A stretch of 33,054 nucleotides of DNA. It comes from Streptomyces sindenensis. Lineage in GTDB: Bacteria; Actinomycetota; Actinomycetes; Streptomycetales; Streptomycetaceae. Below, piece by piece: positions 15,881 through 23,083 of this stretch. The stretch lies in assembly GCF_014649035.1 (NCBI RefSeq), contig NZ_BMSG01000052.1, forward strand, positions 1 to 33,054, given 5' to 3'. The translations under genes and the position numbers were made by a program. Below the pieces are notes generated by a model. That model ran no database searches. It was given only the letters and a program-made list of their open reading frames with translations, and had not been told where the DNA came from. Position 1 is the first letter of the stretch, and each line of letters starts with the position of its first letter.

Positions 15881-16040
15881 GAGGCACGCGTTGAAGGGGC
15901 TTCCCCGGCGGCCGGAGCACGCGGGAGAAGCCTCCCCGGCAGCCGGGGCACGCGGGAGAAGCTTCCCCGGCCGCCGGGGCACGCGTTGAAGGGGCTTCCC
16001 CGGCAGCCGGGGCATGCGGGAGAAGCTTCCCGGGCCGCCG
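15881..16040. repeat. Five tandem 31/33-bp units carrying palindromes
   Basis: The 270-base gap between the convergent SIS and PAS genes is mostly an array of five units. Units 1 and 4 (33 bp) contain ACGCGTTGAAGGGGCTTCCC; units 2, 3 and 5 (31 bp) contain CGCGGGAGAAGC(C/T)TCCC. The order is A-B-B-A-B. Most junctions form a 15-base palindrome such as CCCCGGCAGCCGGGG, and the B units add GAAGCTTC. The hairpins recur every three turns of DNA. Possible roles are a bidirectional terminator cluster or a protein-binding array. Frames read through it are low-complexity artefacts. Confidence 0.85.
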
Positions 16041-16104
16041 GGCCGCCGGGGCGGCGCGTGGGCAGGGTGACGCGGGCCCGTCCCCGCGCGACCACCCCGG
16101 GGCC

Positions 16105-17538
16105 TCAGGGGGTGCCCGCCCCCCGGGTCGCCAGCGCCAGGTCGACCGCCCCCGCGACCCGGGCCGCGACCGTCTCCGCGTACGCCGCGTCACCCCGTTC
16201 GAACGCGGCCCGGTTGGCCGCGCGGAGGAACGTCAGCACGCCCAGCGTCCGGCCGCGGCTGCGGAGCACCGCGCAGAGTGCGTGCGCCGCGTCCCGGGGC
16301 CAGCGGCGCTCCGCGGCCCAGGCCTGCGACGCGGCGGCCCCGGCCCCCGCGCTCGTACGGACGGTGCCGGTGCGCTCGACCGACTGGAGGGCCGGGTGGC
16401 CGGGGGCGTACCGGGCGGGGATGGAGCCGCCGGCCACCAGCAGGCACGGGCCGGGGGCGTCGAACGGCGTGGCGGCCGTACGCACCAGGCGCTCGCCCGC
16501 CAGCAGGTCGACCAGGACGTGATCGGCGAACCCGGCGAGCGCGAAGTCCAGCAGGGAGGTCGCGGCCTCCATCGGGTCCTCGTACTCGCAGGCCGTACGC
16601 GCGGCCCGGTGCAGCTGGCTCGTCCGGAACCGCAGCCGGTCGGCCTCCTGCTCCGCGAGCCGGGCGGCGGTGACGTCCTGGAACAGCCACCCCACCCCGA
16701 GCGGAACCGGCTCCTCCGTCAGCGGTGAGGCCAGCCGCAGGAATCCGCTGCGCCAGCACCGCCGCCGCTCGCCCTCGGCCGTCCGCAGCGTCACCCACAG
16801 CTCGGCCGGTGCGCTCGGGGCCCCCTCGGCGAGCACATGGTGCAGGGCGGCCTCCAGCTCCTCGACCCCCTGGACGACCAACTCGCCGAGCGGGCGGCCG
16901 AGGAGTGCGGTGCGGCTCCCGCCGAGCGCGCGGGCGGCGTGCGCGTTGACGACCGTGGGCCGCAGGTCGACATCGACGAGGACGGCCCCCCAGGACGCGT
17001 CCTCCAGCAGCGCCTCGCTCAGGGCGATGGCCCGCTCCAGGTCGATCTGGGCGTGCACCTCGCTGAACGCGCAGTAGACCCCGGCCGGCTTCCCGTCGGC
17101 GCCGCGCACCCCGGCGGACTGGGTCCGCACCAGCACCCGGCCGCCGTCCTTGCGCAGCAGCGCGAACTCGTGCACCTGCCGCCCCGGCGCGTCCATGGCC
17201 GACATCAGCCGGGCCCGCACCTCGTCGGCGTCGGCCCGCCGCACCGCCCAGCCCGCGAAGCCGCTGCGGCCGACGGCCTCCTGGGCCGACCAGCCGAGAA
17301 CGCGTTCGGCCTCGCGGTTCCAGTGGGTGACCGTGCCGGCCGCGTCGAACGCGCAGAGCGCCGCGTCCATCCCGTCGAGCAGCGCCGCCAGCAGCTCGGA
17401 CCCGTCGGGCGGCGCACCGGGGACCGTCTCCTCGCCGGCCGAGGCCCCGGGGTCCGCGGAGCGCCCCGGCGGCCCGCCGCCGGGATCCTCGTCCGGTCCG
17501 AGCTCGTCGGTGGCCCCCCGGCTCCTGGGAACACCCAC
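16105..17538 (-). CDS. PAS-PAS-GAF sensory protein without an output domain
   Basis: A 477-residue cytoplasmic sensor. Residues 1-45 are disordered. PAS 1 (about 48-160) is clear: MDAALCAFDAAGTVTHWNRE, AERVLGWSAQEAVGRSG. PAS 2 covers about 175-300 (WGAVLVDVDLRPTVVNAHAA). A GAF-like domain follows (about 315-470; ALCAVLRSRGRTLGVLTFL). The protein ends without a kinase, phosphatase, GGDEF or DNA-binding domain, whereas many Streptomyces homologues of this layout end in a PP2C (SpoIIE-like) phosphatase. It may act through protein contacts or be a natural truncation. The start is a GTG with a G-run upstream. TTGAAT and TACACG, 17 bases apart on the same strand (17614-17586), may be its promoter. 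Confidence 0.85.
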   Translation of the reverse strand: MGVPRSRGATDELGPDEDPGGGPPGRSADPGASAGEETVPGAPPDGSELLAALLDGMDAALCAFDAAGTVTHWNREAERVLGWSAQEAVGRSGFAGWAVRRADADEVRARLMSAMDAPGRQVHEFALLRKDGGRVLVRTQSAGVRGADGKPAGVYCAFSEVHAQIDLERAIALSEALLEDASWGAVLVDVDLRPTVVNAHAARALGGSRTALLGRPLGELVVQGVEELEAALHHVLAEGAPSAPAELWVTLRTAEGERRRCWRSGFLRLASPLTEEPVPLGVGWLFQDVTAARLAEQEADRLRFRTSQLHRAARTACEYEDPMEAATSLLDFALAGFADHVLVDLLAGERLVRTAATPFDAPGPCLLVAGGSIPARYAPGHPALQSVERTGTVRTSAGAGAAASQAWAAERRWPRDAAHALCAVLRSRGRTLGVLTFLRAANRAAFERGDAAYAETVAARVAGAVDLALATRGAGTP

Positions 17539-17667
17539 TCCGCACCCCCCGCAGAACGTGTCGGCCGTCGTCCCACGCGTCGCCGCGTGTATTGCTGCAC
17601 GTCAGACCATTCAACTCGAACGTGACCCAGCACACATCCACTTCGCCGAAATCATTTCCTCCGCCAC

Positions 17668-17835
17668 CGGTCTCCCGACGGTTTCGCGCCACGCGGCGGC
17701 GGCCTGCTCGTGGTCCAGGACGGCGACGCCACCCCGGCGCCGGAGGGCCGGGAGGCCACCGGTTTCCCGTTCGTGGACCTGCGCAGGGTCCGGAGCGCCC
17801 TGGGCCCGACACGGGCGGCACAGGCCGACGAATAA
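17668..17835 (+). pseudogene. Remnant of a beta-propeller phytase C-terminus
   Basis: One frame ending at a TAA at 17833-17835 reads SPDGFAPRGGGLLVVQDGDA and then FPFVDLRRVRSALG. This resembles the last blade of secreted beta-propeller 3-phytases, where GLLVVQDG is followed by an F-K-(F/Y)-V-x-W-type end. Third positions are strongly G/C, as in real genes, but there is no start or upstream propeller sequence, and the frame loses similarity before about 17668. I read it as the tail of a deleted gene. The small-RNA promoter begins only a few bases after its stop. Confidence 0.35.
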
Positions 17836-17840
17836 ATCGT

Positions 17841-17870
17841 TTGTACCGCGACGCGGGGCGCTCCTAGGCT
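17841..17870 (+). promoter_or_regulatory. Promoter of the 17.9-kb small RNA
   Basis: TTGTAC (17841-17846) and TAGGCT (17865-17870) are separated by 18 bases and fit a housekeeping (HrdB-type) promoter. Transcription should start near 17877, just before a very strong ribosome-binding site. Confidence 0.6.
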
Positions 17871-17902
17871 GTGGAGCACACAGGAAAGGAGGTGTTCCGG
17901 AA

Positions 17903-17941
17903 GTGATTTCTCTTCGGACTCGTGAGGTGGCTGCGGGCTGA
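17903..17941 (+). CDS. 12-residue peptide MISLRTREVAAG
   Basis: A GTG-started, TGA-ended short ORF inside the small RNA. Upstream, GGAAAGGAGGTG (17883-17894) complements eleven or more consecutive bases of the 16S rRNA 3' end, an unusually complete Shine-Dalgarno sequence, with a spacing of about 10 bases to the GTG. The peptide has no run of a single amino acid, so it does not look like an amino-acid attenuator. Translation would disturb the first hairpin, which holds the stop codon in its loop. Whether the peptide or the act of translation matters is unknown. Confidence 0.45.
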   Translation: MISLRTREVAAG

Positions 17942-18004
17942 CGCCCGTCGTCGCACTCTTTCTGCAGTGCAGGCCGGTCGCCGGCCAATCCCAAGCAGTC
18001 ACCG

Positions 18005-18071
18005 ACCCGCAGGCTCGCCGGTAAGTCCGGCCGGCTCCTCTGTGCACGGAGGAACCAGAGCCTGCGGGTTT
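18005..18071 (+). terminator. Terminator of the small RNA
   Basis: A perfect 12-base stem, ACCCGCAGGCTC with GAGCCTGCGGGT, is followed by TT. Within the long loop are two smaller hairpins (GCCGG/CCGGC and CCTC/GAGG). It lies just beyond the 3' end of the convergent pdxH gene and may serve both directions. Confidence 0.75.
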
Positions 18072-18102
18072 CTGCGTTGTACGGACGCCGGGCGCGGGGG
18101 CC

Positions 18103-18813
18103 TTACGGGCAGAGCCGCTCCACCCGCCAGGGGCCGCCCGGCCCGTCGCCCGTCCTGACGTACCGCAGCCGGTCGTGCAGCCGGTTCTCGTGCCCCTGCC
18201 AGAACTCGATCGTCTCGGGCACCACCCGGAAGCCGCCCCAGTGCGGCGGGGCCGGGACCCTCTCCCCCTCCGGGTAGCGGGCGGCCAGCTCCTCGTACCG
18301 GGCGATCAGCTCCTCGCGTGACCCGACGACGGTGGACTGGGCGCTGGCCCACGCGCCGAGCTGGGAGCCGTGCGGGCGGGTGCGGAAGTAGCCGACGGTC
18401 TCCTCGCGGGAGGTGCGGGAGGCGGTGCCGGTGACGATGACCTGGCGGGCCATCGGGTGCCAGGGGAAGAGCAGGGAGACGTACGGGTTCGCGGTCAGCT
18501 CGCGGCCCTTGCGGGAGTCGTAGTTGGTGAAGAAGACGAAGCCCCGGTCGTCGTACTGCTTGAGCAGCACCGTGCGGGAGGACGGGCGGCCGTCCGCGTC
18601 GGCGGTGGAGACGATCATCGCGTTGGGCTCGTGCAGCACGCCGCCGACGGCGACCTGGCGGAACCAGCGGGCGAACTGCTCCATCGGATCGGCGGCGAGG
18701 TCACGCTCGACGAAGTCCTCCGAGCGGTACTGCTCGCGCATGGCCGCGGGATCGGTGGTCAAATCGTCCGGGAGGGGTCCCGTGGAACCTTCTGGTGTGG
18801 GCACGGGCCCCAT
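18103..18813 (-). CDS. pdxH: Pyridoxamine 5'-phosphate oxidase
   Basis: An FMN enzyme that oxidises pyridoxamine or pyridoxine 5'-phosphate to pyridoxal 5'-phosphate, the last step of vitamin B6 cofactor synthesis and salvage. At 236 residues it has the usual length. Family landmarks include SSRTVLLKQYDDRGFVFFTN (FMN/substrate site), LLFPWHPMARQVIVTG, SQLGAWASAQS, and the C-terminal EFWQGHENRLHDRLRY ending in W-x-x-ERLCP. The start ATG at 18813 has only a weak GCAGG directly upstream; a start a few codons downstream is possible. It is divergent from the citrate synthase gene. Confidence 0.95.
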   Translation of the reverse strand: MGPVPTPEGSTGPLPDDLTTDPAAMREQYRSEDFVERDLAADPMEQFARWFRQVAVGGVLHEPNAMIVSTADADGRPSSRTVLLKQYDDRGFVFFTNYDSRKGRELTANPYVSLLFPWHPMARQVIVTGTASRTSREETVGYFRTRPHGSQLGAWASAQSTVVGSREELIARYEELAARYPEGERVPAPPHWGGFRVVPETIEFWQGHENRLHDRLRYVRTGDGPGGPWRVERLCP

Positions 18814-19008
18814 CCTGCCGCAGGGGCCGAGTCTGCCCGGCGCCGAGGTGCCGTAACCGCACGCCGTCGAAAGGGGGCCCTGTGCCGGATGTCACGCTTC
18901 CCCGCATCGGAGGAACCCGCCAATATCTTGGGGCAGGCCGCTGTGGCCTCCGCACAGCCCAGCACGCCGCGCACCGCACGCCGCCCGCCGAACTGAGGGA
19001 GCCGCCTG

Positions 19009-20112
19009 ATGTCCGACTTCGTACCCGGTCTTGAGGGAGTCGTCGCGTTCGAAACGGAGATCGCCGAACCGGACAAGGAAGGCGGTTCGCTCCGCTACCG
19101 CGGGGTCGACATCGAGGACCTGGTCGGTCACGTCTCCTTCGGCAACGTGTGGGGCCTGCTGGTGGACGGGGCGTTCAACCCCGGCCTGCCGCCCGCCGAG
19201 CCGTTCCCGATCCCCGTGCACTCGGGTGACATCCGGGTCGACGTCCAGTCCGCGCTGGCGATGCTCGCCCCGGTCTGGGGCCTGAAGCCGCTGCTGGACA
19301 TCGACGAGGCGACCGCCCGGGACGACCTGGCGCGGGCCGCGGTGATGGCCCTGTCCTACGTCGCCCAGTCGGCGCGCGGCCAGGGTCTGCCGATGGTGCC
19401 GCAGAGCGAGATCGACAAGGCGCACTCGGTCGTCGAGCGCTTCATGATCCGCTGGCGCGGCGAGCCGGACCCGAAGCATGTGAAGGCGGTCGACGCGTAC
19501 TGGACGTCGGCGGCGGAGCACGGCATGAACGCCTCGACGTTCACGGCCCGGGTCATCGCCTCGACGGGTGCGGACGTCGCGGCCGCTCTGTCCGGCGCGG
19601 TGGGCGCGATGTCTGGCCCGCTGCACGGCGGCGCCCCGTCCCGGGTCCTCGGCATGATCGAGGAGATCGAGCGTACGGGCGACGCGACCGCGTACGTGAA
19701 GCAGGCCCTGGACCGGGGCGAGCGCCTGATGGGCTTCGGCCACCGCGTCTACCGCGCCGAGGACCCGCGCGCCCGCGTCCTGCGCCGCACGGCCCGCGAG
19801 CTGGCCGCCCCGCGCTTCGAGGTGGCGGAGGCGCTGGAGAAGGCGGCGCTGGAGGAGCTGCACAACCGCCGCCCGGACCGGGTCCTGGCGACGAACGTGG
19901 AGTTCTGGGCGGCGATCGTGCTGGACTTCGCGGAGGTCCCGGCGCACATGTTCACGTCGATGTTCACGTGCGCCCGCACGGCGGGCTGGTCGGCGCACAT
20001 CCTGGAGCAGAAGCGCACGGGCCGCCTGGTGCGCCCGTCGGCGACGTACGTGGGCCCGGGGACGCGGGATCCGCGCGAGATCAGCGGCTACGAGGACATC
20101 GTCGCGGGCTGA
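19009..20112 (+). CDS. Citrate synthase (small, second-type)
   Basis: It condenses oxaloacetate and acetyl-CoA, or a related acyl-CoA, to citrate or an analogue. At 367 residues it is shorter than hexameric citrate synthases and matches the dimeric Gram-positive citrate synthase 2/methylcitrate group. Active-site landmarks are GPLHGGAPSRVLGMIEEI (first His), GFGHRVYRAEDPRARVL (second His and acyl-CoA loop) and a C-terminal MFTCARTAGWSAHILEQ. GAGGGAG precedes the ATG. Streptomyces carry several paralogues, so the main TCA enzyme may be elsewhere. Confidence 0.92.
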   Translation: MSDFVPGLEGVVAFETEIAEPDKEGGSLRYRGVDIEDLVGHVSFGNVWGLLVDGAFNPGLPPAEPFPIPVHSGDIRVDVQSALAMLAPVWGLKPLLDIDEATARDDLARAAVMALSYVAQSARGQGLPMVPQSEIDKAHSVVERFMIRWRGEPDPKHVKAVDAYWTSAAEHGMNASTFTARVIASTGADVAAALSGAVGAMSGPLHGGAPSRVLGMIEEIERTGDATAYVKQALDRGERLMGFGHRVYRAEDPRARVLRRTARELAAPRFEVAEALEKAALEELHNRRPDRVLATNVEFWAAIVLDFAEVPAHMFTSMFTCARTAGWSAHILEQKRTGRLVRPSATYVGPGTRDPREISGYEDIVAG

Positions 20113-20151
20113 GCCGGGGCGGGGTCACGGGGCGGAGTCCCGGGTCGGAGT

Positions 20152-20169
20152 CCGGGGGCAGAGCCCCGG
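20152..20169 (+). terminator. Terminator hairpin after the citrate synthase gene
   Basis: CCGGGG (20152-20157) and CCCCGG (20164-20169) enclose GCAGAG, a hairpin often seen after Streptomyces genes. It sits in a degenerate run of (C)CCGGGTCGGAGTC units (about 20130-20200) between convergent genes. Confidence 0.6.
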
Positions 20170-20223
20170 GTCGGAGTCCCGGGTCGGAGTCACGGGACGG
20201 GGTCGGGGCAGCCCGGCCCCGCC

Positions 20224-20811
20224 TCAGATCTTCCCGCTCACCAGGACCGTACGGTGGCCGTCCAGCCGGCGGTCGAACGCGGCGAGGAAAGCGGGGGTGA
20301 GGTCGGGCCACCCCCAGAAGGTGAAGCCGAGAGCGCCGAAGGCGAAGCAGTGCTCCATCCCCGTCCAGTCGACGAGCGGGGAGGACGCGTCGCAGTGCGC
20401 GCACCGCACGAGGGCCTCGACACCCGCCTCCCAGTCCTCGATCGCCTCGGAGAAGGGGTCCCAGGCGCCGGGTATCTCCCGCAGGGCCCTGTCCTGGAAC
20501 GCGATGTCCCGCTCGCAGCGCGGGCATCGGGCCGAGGACGGGTCGGCCCACTGCCCGGCGTCGAACACGGTGCGGGTGACGGCGACGTCGAGCCCTCCGC
20601 CCTGCCAGGGCTCGCCCCAGCCGCTGCTGTCGACGACCTCGCGCATACGCGGCCCCGGCGGATATCCGGGGTCGCGGCCGAGCACGGGCTCGGTCCGGTC
20701 GGGCCCGATCACGCCCTCGGCCACGAGCCAGGCGACGACGCGCGCGGCCAGCGCGGCGGCGTCCGCCTCGGTGGCATCGCGATCGACGACGGTCTGGAAG
20801 TAATCCCCCAC
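20224..20811 (-). CDS. Conserved hypothetical protein with a zinc-ribbon-like CxxC pair
   Basis: A 195-residue probable cytoplasmic protein. Two CxxC knuckles (RCPRCERD and RCAHCDAS), about 40 residues apart, could bind one zinc ion. Other landmarks are an N-terminal FQTVVDRDATEADAAALAAR and a C-terminal aromatic segment GFTFWGWPDLTPAFLAAFDR. I chose the GTG at 20811 because a strong GGAGGGGGGAG lies just upstream; the frame also opens at 20868. I recognise this as a common Streptomyces hypothetical but cannot give a function. Confidence 0.75.
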   Translation of the reverse strand: MGDYFQTVVDRDATEADAAALAARVVAWLVAEGVIGPDRTEPVLGRDPGYPPGPRMREVVDSSGWGEPWQGGGLDVAVTRTVFDAGQWADPSSARCPRCERDIAFQDRALREIPGAWDPFSEAIEDWEAGVEALVRCAHCDASSPLVDWTGMEHCFAFGALGFTFWGWPDLTPAFLAAFDRRLDGHRTVLVSGKI

Positions 20812-20888
20812 GACTCCCCCTCCGGCCCTTCCGGCGCTCCGGACCTTCGACGGTGTCCACTCTGCCACCCGCCTCTGACAGTCCGGGC

Positions 20889-20925
20889 GGCCTCAGGCGG
20901 GCTCAGGCGGGCTCAAGCGGGCTCA
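20889..20925. repeat. 10-bp tandem repeat overlapping a stop codon
   Basis: About four copies of GCTCAGGCGG (one with A for G) run into the end of the methyltransferase gene and include its stop codon (20923-20925). Each copy carries a TCA, so the repeat supplies several leftward TGA stops in one frame or another. Confidence 0.6.
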
Positions 20926-21585
20926 GGCTCGGCGGACGGCGATGACGTTGTCGGTCACGGTCGCCGTCTCGCCGCCGGGCCCGGTGGCGGTCCGCTCGGG
21001 CGCGTGGCAGCGCTCGGTTCGCCATCCGTCGCCGAGCCGCAGGGAGGCGAGTACGTCGTCGGGGGCGGGGAACCGCACGTCCTCGTGACCGTCCCGCCAG
21101 GACCAGGGGGCGAGCGAGGCGTGCTCGACCAGGACGAGGAGACCGCCGGGAGCGACGGCCTCGGCGGCGCGCCGGAGGACCTGGTCCCGCGGGATCTCCA
21201 CAGGGGTGTGGAAGTAGCTGGCGGTGACGAGTTCGAAGGCCCCGTCGGGGAAGGACCTGGCCAGGTCGTGCCGGCGCGGGTGGACGCGGTGGGTCAGCCC
21301 GGCCGCGGCGGCTCCGGCGGCGACCCGTTCCAGGGCGGTGGCCGAGACGTCGACGGCGGTGACGTCCCAGCCGAGCGAGGCGAGCCAGAGGGCGTCGCCG
21401 CCGTGCCCGCAGCCGAGGTCGAGCGCCCGGCCCCGGCCACCGCCGCCACCCGGCTCGGGGGCCAGGGCGGTGACGGCCTCGGCGAGGACGGCGTTGGGCC
21501 GGGTGCCCCACTGCGGGTCGACGCCGGCGTAGTGGTGCTCCCAGAACGCGGCGGAGTCGGTGGCACGGGTGGTGTCGCTGCTCAT
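20923..21585 (-). CDS. Class I SAM-dependent methyltransferase
   Basis: A 220-residue cytoplasmic enzyme of the Rossmann-fold methyltransferase class. Motif I is ALDLGCGHGGDALWLASLGW, followed by the ribose-binding acid in VTAVDVS. A later SYFHTPVEIPRDQVLRRAAE and GGLLVLVEHA fit motifs III-IV. The N-terminal FWEHHYAGVDPQWGTRPN is typical of the TehB/thiopurine-methyltransferase-like group acting on small molecules. GAAAGGGA precedes the ATG. It is divergent from the XRE-cupin regulator with about 110 bases between, so that regulator may control it. The substrate is unknown. Confidence 0.9.
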   Translation of the reverse strand: MSSDTTRATDSAAFWEHHYAGVDPQWGTRPNAVLAEAVTALAPEPGGGGGRGRALDLGCGHGGDALWLASLGWDVTAVDVSATALERVAAGAAAAGLTHRVHPRRHDLARSFPDGAFELVTASYFHTPVEIPRDQVLRRAAEAVAPGGLLVLVEHASLAPWSWRDGHEDVRFPAPDDVLASLRLGDGWRTERCHAPERTATGPGGETATVTDNVIAVRRA

Positions 21586-21693
21586 GGCGGATCCCTTTCG
21601 TTTCCGTTCCCTGTTTTCTGCTCCTCGGGAGGAAGGTGCGCCGCGGCCTGCCGCCCTTGCAAGCTTCCATGCCGTTTCGGCAACCTGGGGCGC

Positions 21694-22350
21694 ATGGGAG
21701 CCGCTTCAGAACAGCCACCGCCGGATCAGCCGCCACCGGCGTCGGGTGCCAGGAACCGTGACGGCGTGCTGGCGGGCGTGGGCCCCCGCCTGCGCGAACT
21801 GCGGCGCAGGCACGGCCTGACGCTGGCCGAGCTGGCGGAGCGGACCGGGATCAACGAGAGCACCCTGTCCCGTCTGGAGGGCGGCACCCGCAAGCCGACG
21901 CTGGAGCTGCTGCTGCCGCTGGCCGAGGTCCACGCGGTCCCGCTGGACGAACTGGTGGGCGCGCCCCGCACCGGCGATCCGCGCATCCACCTCCGCCCGG
22001 TGACGCGGGACGGACTGACGTACGTACCGCTGAGCCGCCCGGGAGGGGTCCAGGCCCACAAACTGCTGATCCGCCCGAGCCCGGCGGGCACGGAACCGAC
22101 CCTGCGGACCCACGAGGGCTTCGAGTGGCTGTACGTCCTGGCCGGCCGGCTGCGCCTGGTCCTGGGCGAGCGAACGCTCGTCCTGAAACCCGGCGAGGCG
22201 GCCGAGTTCGACACGCATGTCCCGCACTGGCTCGGCCCCGACGACGACCGCACCGTGGAACTGCTCGTCCTCTTCGGCCACCAGGGCGAACGGGCCCACC
22301 TGAGGGCGCGCCAGGAGCCTTTGCGAGGATCGGCGGATGGGACGACCTGA
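21694..22350 (+). CDS. XRE-family regulator with cupin domain
   Basis: A 218-residue transcription factor. A Cro/C1-type helix-turn-helix spans about 28-85 (LRELRRRHGLTLAELAERTG, then STLSRLEGGTRKPTLELLL). A C-terminal cupin (about 130-200) shows HEGFEWLYVLAGRLRLVLGE and LKPGEAAEFDTHVPHWLG. The cupin usually senses a small ligand. It is the first gene of a rightward run and overlaps the kinase gene by 14 bases. TGCCG/CGGCA (about 21670-21682) in the promoter region could be its operator. The ATG has a TGGGG upstream. Confidence 0.9.
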   Translation: MGAASEQPPPDQPPPASGARNRDGVLAGVGPRLRELRRRHGLTLAELAERTGINESTLSRLEGGTRKPTLELLLPLAEVHAVPLDELVGAPRTGDPRIHLRPVTRDGLTYVPLSRPGGVQAHKLLIRPSPAGTEPTLRTHEGFEWLYVLAGRLRLVLGERTLVLKPGEAAEFDTHVPHWLGPDDDRTVELLVLFGHQGERAHLRARQEPLRGSADGTT

Positions 22351-23083
22351 GGCAGCATCCGTGAGCCACTCCCCCTCGACCTGGCAACAGCCGCACCCCG
22401 CACCGGCATCGGCGGAACGCAGCGCGCTGACGGAGGCCGTCGCGGACCGCATCCTGGCCCGGGGCGCGGGCCGCCTCCTGATCGGCATCGACGGCTTCAC
22501 GGCGGCGGGGAAGACGAGCTTCGGCCACGAACTGGCCGCGCTCATCGCCGAGTCGGGCCGCCCGGCGCTCCGGGCCACGCTGGACGACTTCAAGAACCCG
22601 TGGAAGGACCGGCACCTGTACGACCGGGAGTCGGGCGAGGGCTACTACCGCAACGCCTACGACTACGACGCGGCCAGGCGCCTCCTGCTGGACCCGTTCC
22701 GCTCCCCGGAGGCGACGTCGTGCGCCCTGTGCTCGATCGACCCGCTGACGCAGGAGAACCACGCGGCGGAGACGACCCCGCTCGCCCCGGACTCGGTCCT
22801 GATCGTGGACGGCGTCTTCGCGTTCCGGCCCGAGATCGACGCCTACTGGGACTTCCGGATCTGGCTGGACGTGGACGCCGAACTCTCCGTACGACGCGGC
22901 GCGGAACGCGACCGGAACTGGGCGGGCTCGGACGCGGAGGCGATCCACCGAAACCGGTACCTGGTGGCGGAGCGTCTCTACCTCGACGAGGTGGACCCGT
23001 TGCCGAGGATGGACGCGGTGGTGGACAACACGGACTTCGCGCGGCCGCGCTTGATGTCCGCGAAAGGACGGGGAGCGTTTTGA
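22337..23083 (+). CDS. Uridine-kinase-like P-loop kinase
   Basis: A 248-residue P-loop NTPase related to uridine kinase and phosphoribulokinase. Walker A is GIDGFTAAGKTS (50-61). The DDF after the next strand (ATLDDFKNPWKDR), the GYYRNAYDYD segment and VLIVDGVFAFRPEI fit the kinase core, with a lid Arg cluster (SVRRGAERDRNW). It may phosphorylate a nucleoside or other small hydroxyl compound. The start at 22337 lies inside the upstream gene and has GAGGAT before it; a GTG at 22361 is possible. Its TGA overlaps the TTG of the next gene as TTGA, so the two are coupled. Confidence 0.88.
   Translation: MGRPEAASVSHSPSTWQQPHPAPASAERSALTEAVADRILARGAGRLLIGIDGFTAAGKTSFGHELAALIAESGRPALRATLDDFKNPWKDRHLYDRESGEGYYRNAYDYDAARRLLLDPFRSPEATSCALCSIDPLTQENHAAETTPLAPDSVLIVDGVFAFRPEIDAYWDFRIWLDVDAELSVRRGAERDRNWAGSDAEAIHRNRYLVAERLYLDEVDPLPRMDAVVDNTDFARPRLMSAKGRGAF

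Larger units (their letters stand above)
17877..18072 (+). ncRNA. Structured small RNA, about 195 nt, with its own promoter and terminator
   Basis: The unit runs from a promoter (17841-17870) to a perfect terminator stem. It contains the 12-codon ORF at 17903-17941. Three hairpins follow: CGGGC/GCCCG (17934-17947, with the ORF stop in the loop), GCACT/AGTGC (17953-17970) and GGCCGG/CCGGCC (17972-17986). The terminator is ACCCGCAGGCTC (18005-18016) pairing with GAGCCTGCGGGT (18058-18069), then TTTCT. The next gene, pdxH, is on the other strand and converges, so this is not the leader of any gene. It could be a dual-function RNA. Confidence 0.6.

Noticed and set aside
15790..16193. Minus-strand frames across the tandem array
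   Set aside because: They translate the repeats into PAAGEASPACPG-like low-complexity protein with no start signal.
18889..18996. 35-codon frame upstream of the citrate synthase gene (ATG after AAAGGGGG)
   Set aside because: It has a fair ribosome-binding site, but its composition is low-complexity Pro/Arg/Ala and it ends 12 bases before the real start. Not enough to call a gene or leader.
20254..21693. Long plus-strand open frame leading into the XRE-cupin gene
   Set aside because: It runs antisense through the zinc-ribbon and methyltransferase genes, and protein-like sequence begins only at 21694. An effect of GC bias.
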